The notes below the pieces were generated by a model. It made no database searches. It saw only the letters and a program-made list of their open reading frames with translations, and had not been told where the DNA came from. Positions 1 to 5,880 of a stretch of DNA of 7,105 bases are shown here, piece after piece; position 1 is the first letter of the stretch, and the number at the start of each line of letters is the position of its first letter. The translations under genes and the position numbers were made by a program. The DNA comes from Planctomycetota bacterium (GTDB lineage: Bacteria; Planctomycetota; Phycisphaerae; WQYP01): positions 1-7,105 of the forward strand of contig JAKCCC010000093.1 of the NCBI GenBank assembly GCA_021838985.1, in the 5' to 3' direction.

Positions 1-37
1 AATGACGAGGTCCCAAGTTCGAATCTTGGCGGGCCCA
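1..37 (+). tRNA. 3' part of a tRNA (isotype undetermined), truncated by window edge
   Basis: This is the 3' half of a tRNA. Bases 1-2 (AA) fit the end of the anticodon loop, 3-7 (TGACG) the 3' strand of the anticodon stem, and 8-12 (AGGTC) a standard five-base variable loop. A perfect T-arm follows: stem CCAAG (13-17), loop TTCGAAT (18-24), stem CTTGG (25-29). Bases 30-36 (CGGGCCC) are the 3' acceptor strand, so the missing 5' end should read GGGCCCG, and A37 is the discriminator. No CCA is encoded, so CCA would be added after transcription. The anticodon lies outside the window. Discriminator A and the GGG start would suit Lys, among others, but the isotype cannot be decided here. Confidence 0.88.
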
Positions 38-210
38 ATTCACGCTTTCGCTGGCCCACCGCGGCTTCGGCATGCGGTGTGGTATCGCCAGGATCCAGGC
101 GCGACGCGGGAACCGCGGTGGAACCATAATCCCCGGCGCCGGGACCGCCCGGCGGCCGTGGGCCGGACTCCGGGGCAGGCGTGGCCGCCTCCGGGCCAGC
201 GGCGGACATC

Positions 211-244
211 TACATAATATACATATAACAATATATTAACTGTT
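211..244. other. AT-rich island upstream of dnaA, possible DNA-unwinding element
   Basis: Only 5 of these 34 bases are G or C, inside flanks that are strongly GC-rich. It contains overlapping TATA-like hexamers and an 8-bp palindrome AATATATT (230-237). Such an island before dnaA could be the easily melted part of a replication origin, or an AT-rich promoter core or UP element. Against an origin, only one degenerate DnaA-box-like site is nearby. The compositional contrast is directly visible; the role is inference. Confidence 0.3.
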
Positions 245-310
245 TGGGGTGGGCCGGAACCGCAGGGCGTCCCGGTCGGGCGGCGCGGGGAAAACCGCAA
301 TAAATGGCCG

Positions 311-319
311 TGTTTCACA
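311..319 (+). promoter_or_regulatory. Degenerate DnaA-box-like site
   Basis: TGTTTCACA matches the TTWTNCACA DnaA-box consensus at all but the second base. It lies about 70 bp after the AT-rich island and 16 bp before a promoter -35 box, a position that could suit DnaA autoregulation. I found no further good match by eye between the tRNA and dnaA, and a single 9-bp near-match is weak evidence. Confidence 0.15.
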
Positions 320-334
320 GGTTTTCAAGGGGCA

Positions 335-363
335 TTGACAGAACAACTTCCGCGGCGTATTCT
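335..363 (+). promoter_or_regulatory. Sigma-70-type promoter upstream of dnaA
   Basis: A perfect -35 hexamer TTGACA (335-340) is followed after exactly 17 bp by TATTCT (358-363), which matches the -10 consensus at four of six positions. The predicted transcription start is near 370. dnaA begins 370 bp further on, so this would either give a long dnaA leader or drive a separate short RNA ending at the hairpin near 473. Placement is by sequence match only. Confidence 0.5.
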
Positions 364-428
364 GCCGTAGTGTTCGGTACGGGCACGAGCTTTAAACAGT
401 GCGCGGCGAAGCGGCCGCTGGGAATGGG

Positions 429-473
429 CCGGGCCAGCCCCGTGGAGATGCGGGGGGGCCGGGAACCTTTTTT
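429..473 (+). terminator. GC-rich hairpin plus T6: possible attenuator or small-RNA terminator
   Basis: The arms 429-442 and 451-462 pair through CCGG/CCGG, CC/GG and CCCCG/CGGGG blocks with small bulges, around the loop TGGAGATG (443-450). The stem is followed by GAACC and then six Ts (468-473). The five-base gap before the T-run is longer than in textbook intrinsic terminators, and GGAA/TTCC (462-465, 472-475) could fold around the T-run. With the promoter at 335-363 it would bound a transcript of about 100 nt. I recognise no known RNA family; the usual SRP RNA and riboswitch signatures are absent to my eye. Confidence 0.35.
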
Positions 474-724
474 CCAGCGGCGCCGCGGTTGAACCGGACT
501 TGACCAAGCACGACCGACTTTGATGATTGTCTTTGGGTATTTTAAGAAGGCTTTCGCATTCAACCCGCCAGGCACGCAAGGGCAGGGAAGTTTCCTTCGC
601 CGCGCGGTTTACCGACAGCTCGTCAGGCAGGACGCAGCCCCTCCGCTGTAAGTGTGGCTAGAACCAGGCCGTACCCGGCCACCGCCCGCGCGCCTTGGGC
701 GCCGCGAGGCGGCCGGGCCGTGTT

Positions 725-730
725 GGAGGA
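725..730 (+). promoter_or_regulatory. Ribosome binding site of dnaA
   Basis: GGAGGA lies 8 bases before the ATG at 739. It is the only strong Shine-Dalgarno sequence in the region and decides the dnaA start in favour of 739 over the in-frame GTG at 652. Confidence 0.85.
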
Positions 731-738
731 TCACGCTT

Positions 739-2118
739 ATGGTGACGATGACCGCCGACCCCCACAGCCAGGCTGTCTGGGCCGACATGCTGGTGTATTT
801 GCGGCAGTTCCATGCGCCCATGGTCCGGCAATGGTTTACCGACCTTAAACCGCTGCAGCTGGCGGCGGGGGTCCTGACGCTCCGTTGCGGCACGGCCATC
901 CAGCAGACCTATCTGACCATGAAGTGCCGCGACGTGTTCAACGAAGCGGCGCAACGCGCCACCGGCAAGCTGATCAGCGTGACCTTCGTCTGCGAAGGAA
1001 CCGGGGCCTCCGGGCAAAACCTCTATCCTGAGGTGATCCTCTGTCCTGATTATATATTCGATAATTTTGTGGTTGGCCCAACCAATGAGTTGGCCTGCGC
1101 TTCCTGCATGGCGGTGGCCCGGCGTCCGGGGAAAAATTACAACCCGCTGTTTCTGTACGGTGCGGCGGGACTGGGCAAGACGCATCTGTTGCAGGCCACC
1201 TGTCAGGAGCTGGTCAACCATCAGCCGGACGCGCGGATTTTGTACATCTCCTGCGAACACTTCATCAACCACTTTATGGAAAGCGTTAAATCCGGTGATT
1301 TAAGCCAGTTCCGCGATCTATACCGGCACCACGTGGACGTACTGGTTGTGGACGATATCCATTTTCTGGGCGGACGTGAGCGTTCGCAGGAGGAATTTTT
1401 TCACACCTTTAACGCGCTGTTCCAGCAGGGCCGGCAAATTATCCTTAGCAGCGATAGTCCGCCCGTGGAGATTCAGGAAATCGAGGAGCGTCTCGTCTCG
1501 CGTTTCGCCAGCGGGATGCTGGCCCGTCTGGAGCGGCCTAGTTTTGAAACCCGGTTGCTGATCGTCCAGAAAAAATCCCGTTTGCGGGGCGTGGTGCTGC
1601 CGGACGACGTCGCCGCCTATATCGCCCGGCGTTTTGAAAATAACATCCGCGAATTGGAAGGGGCCTTGACCAAATTACAGGGTTACGCCATGCTCAATGG
1701 CGGCAAGTATGATCTGGATATCGCCAAGGTGGCGCTTGGTGACATGCTGCCGCCGATGGAACGGGCCGTGAGCATTCAGCGCATTATCGGCCACGTCACC
1801 GCTTTTTATAATGTGCGTCTGCAGGACCTGCAAAGCAAACGACGGCATCGTTCCGTCACGCTTCCCCGCCAGGTCTGCATGTATCTGGCCCGTAAATACA
1901 CCTCGCATTCCCTGGAAGAAATTGGCGGATTTTTCGGCGGGCGGGATCACACCACGGTGATGCACGCGGTGCGTGCCGTCAAGGATTTATGTCGGTTCGA
2001 CACGGTTTTTACCGGTCAGCTGGAGCAGTTGGAGGCCAAACTGCCCGCAGAGCTGGGTCGTCCCGCGGCCGGTGCGACGTCGGCGGCTTCCCGGAATTAC
2101 GCTGCGGCCGGCCGCTGA
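739..2118 (+). CDS. dnaA: Chromosomal replication initiator protein DnaA
   Basis: DnaA binds DnaA boxes, forms an ATP-dependent filament, melts the origin and recruits the replicative helicase; it is also a transcription regulator. The 459-residue product has normal length and all domains. Domain I is at about 10-85, followed by a very short domain II linker (about 86-95). The AAA+ domain III carries Walker A GAAGLGKTH (141-149), Walker B VLVVDD (201-206), sensor 1 SSD (237-239), the box VII arginines in RLVSRF (251-256) and sensor 2 in NIRELEG. Domain IV starts near 343 and has the DnaA signature GRDHTTVMHAVRAV (401-414). The ATG has a strong GGAGGA site; 29 in-frame codons back to a GTG at 652 look non-coding. 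Oddities are FASGM after the box VII arginine, where FEWGL is usual, and ten cysteines. The last 110 bp overlap the convergent glycosyltransferase gene. No dnaN or recF follows. Confidence 0.97.
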   Translation: MVTMTADPHSQAVWADMLVYLRQFHAPMVRQWFTDLKPLQLAAGVLTLRCGTAIQQTYLTMKCRDVFNEAAQRATGKLISVTFVCEGTGASGQNLYPEVILCPDYIFDNFVVGPTNELACASCMAVARRPGKNYNPLFLYGAAGLGKTHLLQATCQELVNHQPDARILYISCEHFINHFMESVKSGDLSQFRDLYRHHVDVLVVDDIHFLGGRERSQEEFFHTFNALFQQGRQIILSSDSPPVEIQEIEERLVSRFASGMLARLERPSFETRLLIVQKKSRLRGVVLPDDVAAYIARRFENNIRELEGALTKLQGYAMLNGGKYDLDIAKVALGDMLPPMERAVSIQRIIGHVTAFYNVRLQDLQSKRRHRSVTLPRQVCMYLARKYTSHSLEEIGGFFGGRDHTTVMHAVRAVKDLCRFDTVFTGQLEQLEAKLPAELGRPAAGATSAASRNYAAAGR

Positions 2119-4363
2119 CGCGGAAAATCTGGATACCCGGGATGGTGGGGGCCTTCAGCGGCTGCAAGCCCGCCCGTTGCATCGCGGCGATGGCCGCGGG
2201 CGTGACGGCGGAGTTAAATCCGTAGGTGGCGCGGAGCCGGCGCACTTCAGGCCAATCCACTATCAGAAAATTCACCCCCCGTTTTTCAAGCCAGCGCACC
2301 GCCGCCGCCGGTCCGCCCCGCTGCAAAACCCGCCCGAGGCGATTGCGATTAAAAACCGTGTTGTAAATGACCCGCCCCCGCAGATACAGCGGTGTGGACA
2401 AGCCTTCCAGATAGTAGGTGGACTGGGCGGGAAAGCGCACGACCGGATGACGCCCTACCAACCAATCCCGCGGCCAGTGGAACCGGCGTCCGATGGGCGC
2501 GATGGCCGCGCCGCGAATCGGTCCCAGAAATAGACCGGCTTCCGGGCGCAGCAGCAGCGCGCAAAACCCAGCCTGCGCCAGCAACACCATCAGGCTGATG
2601 CGCCCCAGGCCGCCGTAGCGGTCGGCCGCCAGGCCCAGCAGCCAGGCCATCGGAATGATTGCGGGCAGCAGGAAGCGGGCCTGCAATTGGGTGCAGCTAA
2701 GCCAGGCCAGCAGTTGGACCGCCAGGACGGCCAGGAGCAGTCTGGCCGGTCGGCTGGTGATCGCCAAGACCAAAGCCGGAAGGCACACCAGCCATAACAG
2801 GCCCAGGCGCCACGGCCAGGGCAGGTTGGGAGATGGAAACCCGGGCGGGTTGGCCAGGGCGTCGATATAAGCCGCCACGCCAGGTGACCATTGTCGATCC
2901 AAAAGGAATTGATTGGTCAACGCCCCCAGATGCCCCTCCAGCGACGCCTCGCTCGCCGGCGGCCGATGCCCGCGGTCGAAACGCTTCGCCAGGGCCTTGC
3001 TCCAGTGGTCGATGCCCAGGGTGCCGGCAAAAAGGGGAAAGATCGGGTTGCCAAGGCTGGTTCGGGTATGCGTGGCGACCATACTGCGCAACATCCACGG
3101 GCTATAGACCGCCGTGGCCGCCAAAGTTACCACCAGCAGCGCTGTCAGCCGGTGAAGGAAACGCCGCGGAACGGGGCGCAGTACCAGCAGCACGGCCAGC
3201 GGCGCCGCGATCATGACGCCGGCGGTCATTTTGCAGCCGACCGCTAATCCCGTCAGCACTCCCAGCAGGAGCGCTTCCAGCCAGCCCCCGCTGCAAGGAA
3301 AATCCCCCGCCGCGCAGCGCTGGGCGCCGCCCGGGGCCGTCCCGGGCGGCGTCTCACCCACTGGCGCCCCCTCGACCTGCCCCAGCGCTGCGCGACTCCA
3401 TCCGGGGGCCGCCACGCCCAGAGCCAGGGCGCCATACAACAGCACCCCGGCGTCGTTATACGCCAGCGACCCGATCACGATCACCCACGGCGTCGCCAGC
3501 GCCAGAAGCAGGGCCACCCGCCGCCCCCGTCGCCCCAACGGCCACGGCGCCAGGGCCACGGCCAGGGCGCTCAGGATGGTCAGAACCGCGTGCAGCAGCT
3601 GCGCTCCGTAAATCAGGGCCTCCAGGCCGCGCCCGCCGGCCAGGGGGCGGACCGTGGCGTCCAGCAGCAGATAAAGCATTTCCACGTTTAACGGAAGGAA
3701 TGAATATATGTTACCAATTACAGGCGCCGTGCCGTGCGCCGCCAGGAACTGCCGCGGCAGTTGCAGATGATATTCCAGCACGTCGTAGCCGAAGCCTTCG
3801 GTATGCCACAGCGTGCCGGGTGGAAAACTGGCCGCGGTCAGCAGCGCGGCCAGGGGCAGCCCAGCGGCCAGCAGAAGCCAGTCTCCGCGCCGCAGGGGCG
3901 CCAGCCACGGGCCGCGGTCCCGCCCGCGCCACCAGCGGCGGGCCGCGGGATAGCCGGCCGCCGCCGCGGCCAGCAGCAGCCCGGCCGCGGTGGGAGTGAC
4001 CAGAAGGTGCAGACTGCCCAGGGCCAGCGTCGCCAGGCTCAGCGCCCCGAGGCCCAGGGCCAAGGCCAGAATGAACCGGTAGGCGTCCGGCCAGGCTGAC
4101 TGGCGGATCGCCGCGATATGGCGAATCGGCCCGGTCAGGCCCAGGCCGGCCAAAGCGGCGGGAATCAACACCAGCAGGGCCCAGAAACCGTCGGTAAGCC
4201 CCCGCAGAACGCCGGGTGTTTTTCCACCGGCAATCAAGGCCATGGCCGCCAGCGTGACCCCGGCCAGCAGTGGAATCATCCACCAGCGGGCCAATAGTCT
4301 CGCCCCGGGCTCGAGGCCACGAGACCCCACTTGGCGGAGGCGATCAGCACAACCGGGTTTCAC
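2009..4363 (-). CDS. GT39-like (GT-C fold) polytopic membrane glycosyltransferase
   Basis: Probably transfers a sugar from a polyprenyl-phosphate donor to an extracytoplasmic acceptor; donor and acceptor are unknown. The 784-residue product is strongly hydrophobic with many membrane segments. It shows typical GT39/ArnT-like landmarks: an acidic first-loop motif GYDVLEYHLQLPR (about 192-204, with D194 and E197), YNDAGVLLYG (302-311), GCKMTA (376-381), GNPIFPLF (438-445) and an RFLLP motif (563-567) in a late helix. A soluble C-terminal part contains VDWPEVRRLRATYGF, which I associate with planctomycete members. A Gly/Pro-rich loop (about 322-361) looks like an insertion between helices. The start is uncertain: GTG at 4363, with AGGA 9 bases upstream and 11 bp after the ubiX stop, is preferred; alternatives are GTG 4420, GTG 4330 and ATG 4279. 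The family-like sequence ends near IQIFRV, and the last 35 or so residues are read from the antisense of dnaA's 3' end. Confidence 0.85.
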   Translation of the reverse strand: MKPGCADRLRQVGSRGLEPGARLLARWWMIPLLAGVTLAAMALIAGGKTPGVLRGLTDGFWALLVLIPAALAGLGLTGPIRHIAAIRQSAWPDAYRFILALALGLGALSLATLALGSLHLLVTPTAAGLLLAAAAAGYPAARRWWRGRDRGPWLAPLRRGDWLLLAAGLPLAALLTAASFPPGTLWHTEGFGYDVLEYHLQLPRQFLAAHGTAPVIGNIYSFLPLNVEMLYLLLDATVRPLAGGRGLEALIYGAQLLHAVLTILSALAVALAPWPLGRRGRRVALLLALATPWVIVIGSLAYNDAGVLLYGALALGVAAPGWSRAALGQVEGAPVGETPPGTAPGGAQRCAAGDFPCSGGWLEALLLGVLTGLAVGCKMTAGVMIAAPLAVLLVLRPVPRRFLHRLTALLVVTLAATAVYSPWMLRSMVATHTRTSLGNPIFPLFAGTLGIDHWSKALAKRFDRGHRPPASEASLEGHLGALTNQFLLDRQWSPGVAAYIDALANPPGFPSPNLPWPWRLGLLWLVCLPALVLAITSRPARLLLAVLAVQLLAWLSCTQLQARFLLPAIIPMAWLLGLAADRYGGLGRISLMVLLAQAGFCALLLRPEAGLFLGPIRGAAIAPIGRRFHWPRDWLVGRHPVVRFPAQSTYYLEGLSTPLYLRGRVIYNTVFNRNRLGRVLQRGGPAAAVRWLEKRGVNFLIVDWPEVRRLRATYGFNSAVTPAAIAAMQRAGLQPLKAPTIPGIQIFRVSGRPQRNSGKPPTSHRPRDDPALRAVWPPTAPADR

Positions 4364-4374
4364 GCATCCGTATC

Positions 4375-4968
4375 CTATGACCGGCGGTCCGCCCCGGCCC
4401 ACTGAATCTTCCAGTCGCACGGGACCGCCAGGAGCCCCAGTACCCGACCGGCCACCATGTCCACCAGATCGCCAATGGTCCGCGGTTGCAGGTAAAACCC
4501 GGGACTCGCCGGGCAGATGATCGCGCCCGCTTCCGTCGCCGCCACCATATTCCTTACGTCCACCAGGCTCAGCGGCATTTCCCGGTGCAGCAAAACCAGG
4601 CGCCGGCGCTCCTTCAGCATCACCTGCGCGGCGCGGGCAATCAGATTGTCCGCTCCGCCATGGGCCACCTGCGCCAGTTTACTGCTCGAGCACGGCGCGA
4701 TGACCATGCCCTCGCTCGGGAACGATCCGGAGGCCACACAGGCGCCGATATCGTGATAGGCCAGCGGGATAATTTCACTGCGCACCGGCTCGTCCAGCAG
4801 CCGCTCCGGCACAGGCTGTTCCAGACCCAGTTCCTCATGCAGGAGCCGGCGCCCCGCGGGCGAAACGATCAGGTAGGTTCGCAACGCGGGCTGATTCAAG
4901 CCTTGCAGGATCCGCCGGGCGTAAATGGCCCCCGAGGCCCCCGTGATGGCTACAATGAAATTACGCAA
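4375..4968 (-). CDS. ubiX: Flavin prenyltransferase UbiX
   Basis: UbiX attaches a dimethylallyl group to reduced FMN to make prenyl-FMN, the cofactor of UbiD-family decarboxylases, including those in quinone synthesis. The 197-residue product matches the usual length. It shows the N-terminal nucleotide-binding AITGASGAIYARR (7-19), ASGSFPSEGMVIAPCSS (79-95), LKERRRLVLLHREMPL (118-133), RNM (139-141) and ASPGFYLQP (154-162). The frame is open upstream to 5088, but that stretch is the antisense-free overlap with ubiE and has no UbiX similarity. The best start is TTG at 4968, because GGGGGA ends 6 bases before it and homology begins at the next residues. The start overlaps the end of ubiE by 8 bp, so translation is probably coupled. 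No UbiD partner is in the window. The original Pad1/UbiX 'decarboxylase' label would be outdated. Confidence 0.95.
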   Translation of the reverse strand: MRNFIVAITGASGAIYARRILQGLNQPALRTYLIVSPAGRRLLHEELGLEQPVPERLLDEPVRSEIIPLAYHDIGACVASGSFPSEGMVIAPCSSSKLAQVAHGGADNLIARAAQVMLKERRRLVLLHREMPLSLVDVRNMVAATEAGAIICPASPGFYLQPRTIGDLVDMVAGRVLGLLAVPCDWKIQWAGADRRS

Positions 4969-5791
4969 CGCGCATCCCCCGATAGCAGGCGCACACCCCG
5001 CCGGTGAGCGACCGCCGGAACACCTTCTGGAAGCCCGCGGCCCGCAGTCGCTGGCTAAGTTCTTCGCCGCTGATAAAGGTATTGACACTGGCGGGAAGGT
5101 ATTGATACGCCCCCGTGCGGTCGCCGCTGATCAGGCTCGCCGTGCGCGGCAACACCCGGCGAAAATAAAAATTGTACAGGTGGCGCAACCAGAGCGCCCG
5201 CGGCAGGGAAAATTCCAGGATAAGCAAGCGCCCCGCCGGCTTAAGCACCCGATAGAACTCATCGATGGCGTGGCCCCACTCCGCCACATTGCGGATCCCA
5301 AACGCGATGCACACCACGTCCACGCTCTGATCCGGCAGGGGTAGGCGCAGGGCGTCGGCTTGATAAAAAACCACCCGCCCGTTCCGCGGCCTGGACCGCC
5401 CCGCGTCATCGGTGGCCGGTGAGGATGAGGCGCCGCTCCGCCCCCTGGTCCGCCGGTTTAATTTGGCCACGGCCAACTCCAGCATGGGACGGCAGAAATC
5501 CAGACCGATCACCCGCCGCGGACCCGCGCGGGCCATCGCCAGCGTCAGATCGCCGGTGCCGCAGGCGATATCCGCCACCACATCCGTGGGGTTAATCCGC
5601 GCCATCTTCACCGCGACGCGCCGCCAATGCCAATCCAGGCCCAGCGAATGGAGATGGTTGTTCAGGTCGTACGATTTGGCAATGGCGGCAAACATCCGCC
5701 GCACCCGCAGCGCCTTGTCGGCCAGGGCGTGGGGATTGCGCAGATCTTTCGGCGGCCAGGGCGGCGCTGCGGATGCTGGTTCACTCTTCAT
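4961..5791 (-). CDS. ubiE: UbiE/MenG-type quinone C-methyltransferase
   Basis: A SAM-dependent methyltransferase that adds the ring C-methyl group to demethylmenaquinone (MenG role) and, where present, to a ubiquinone precursor. In a planctomycete menaquinone is the likely product. The 276-residue product shows the family N-terminus RRMFAAIAKSYDLNNHLHSL (31-50), SAM motif I VVADIACGTGDL (71-82), IGLDF (95-99), AFGIRNV (163-169), LKPAGRLLILEFS (183-195), YNFYFRRVLP (206-215), YQYLPASVNTF (229-239) and a C-terminal GGVCACYRG. It is longer than E. coli UbiE (251 aa), largely because of a Ser/Arg/Gly-rich insertion at about 112-138 just before the RVVFYQADA strand. The start is taken as ATG 5791; an in-frame ATG at 5848 adds 19 residues with no family resemblance and lies across the promoter region. 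There is no Shine-Dalgarno sequence close to 5791. First gene of the ubiE-ubiX-glycosyltransferase block. Confidence 0.93.
   Translation of the reverse strand: MKSEPASAAPPWPPKDLRNPHALADKALRVRRMFAAIAKSYDLNNHLHSLGLDWHWRRVAVKMARINPTDVVADIACGTGDLTLAMARAGPRRVIGLDFCRPMLELAVAKLNRRTRGRSGASSSPATDDAGRSRPRNGRVVFYQADALRLPLPDQSVDVVCIAFGIRNVAEWGHAIDEFYRVLKPAGRLLILEFSLPRALWLRHLYNFYFRRVLPRTASLISGDRTGAYQYLPASVNTFISGEELSQRLRAAGFQKVFRRSLTGGVCACYRGMRVA
4975..4980 (-). promoter_or_regulatory. Ribosome binding site of ubiX, inside the end of ubiE
   Basis: On the minus strand GGGGGA is followed after 6 bases by TTG at 4968. It lies within the last codons of ubiE and supports the short ubiX start with coupling to ubiE termination. 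Confidence 0.55.
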
Positions 5792-5808
5792 ACGCTGGCT
5801 ATTATAAT
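5780..5808 (+). promoter_or_regulatory. Promoter for the membrane-protein gene at 5881
   Basis: TTCACT (5780-5785; four of six -35 matches) is followed after 17 bp by a perfect TATAAT (5803-5808). The predicted start near 5815 gives a leader of about 66 nt before the ATG at 5881. The -35 box lies inside the first codons of the divergent ubiE. Confidence 0.45.
5801..5806 (-). promoter_or_regulatory. -10 box of ubiE, suggesting a leaderless or near-leaderless mRNA
   Basis: Because ATTATAAT (5801-5808) is its own reverse complement, the minus strand also reads a perfect TATAAT. Its 3' end is 9 bases before the ubiE ATG at 5791, so transcription would begin within about three bases of the start codon. 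That agrees with the absence of a ribosome binding site there. No convincing -35 box is found 16-18 bp upstream. Confidence 0.4.
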
Positions 5809-5869
5809 GTCCCCCGGCGTGCCGCGGGCGTGGCTTGCGGCTTATCATCCGGTGCCGCGGCGAAACTGC

Positions 5870-5874
5870 GAGGA
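5870..5874 (+). promoter_or_regulatory. Ribosome binding site deciding the 5881 start
   Basis: GAGGA lies 6 bases before the ATG at 5881. The reading frame is open back to 5773, but the upstream part overlaps the promoter and the start of ubiE. Confidence 0.7.
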
Positions 5875-5880
5875 ATCCTT

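Larger units (their letters stand above)
38..738. other. Long intergenic region between tRNA and dnaA
   Basis: About 700 bp without a convincing protein gene. The open frames here are short, lack ribosome binding sites and have GC-rich shadow composition (many Arg, Pro and Gly). Structured elements are an inverted repeat CACCGC/GCGGTG (57-62 and 74-79) with no T-run, a 12-bp palindrome CCCGGCGCCGGG (132-143), an AT-rich island, a consensus-like promoter and a hairpin with a T-tract; the last three are listed separately. A TTGACC at 500-505 could be a second -35 box, but no good -10 box sits at the right distance. A region this long before dnaA suggests regulation, an RNA or replication sites, but nothing visible settles which. 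Confidence 0.6.

Noticed and set aside
57..79. Terminator after the tRNA
   Set aside because: A 6-bp stem with an 11-base loop exists but no T-run follows it.
40..318. 92-codon minus-strand frame between tRNA and dnaA
   Set aside because: It crosses the AT-rich island, has no ribosome site, and its composition is typical of random GC-rich sequence.
315..579. Two overlapping ~85-codon minus-strand frames upstream of dnaA
   Set aside because: They cover the promoter and hairpin on the other strand, lack a good ribosome site and show no domain features.
652..738. GTG start for dnaA adding 29 residues
   Set aside because: There is no ribosome site before 652, the added residues are Arg/Pro-rich and unlike DnaA domain I, and the ATG at 739 has GGAGGA at ideal spacing.
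658..1272. 204-codon open frame antisense to dnaA
   Set aside because: It is a GC-rich shadow of the highly conserved dnaA frame, with no recognisable protein features.
3711..4283. 190-codon minus-strand frame inside the glycosyltransferase
   Set aside because: It is rich in Gly, Arg and Ala with no motif, and the overlapping frame carries the clear GT39-like motifs.
4969..5088. Upstream extension of ubiX to an in-frame start at 5088
   Set aside because: The extra 40 residues overlap conserved ubiE coding sequence and do not resemble UbiX, whose homology begins right after the TTG at 4968.
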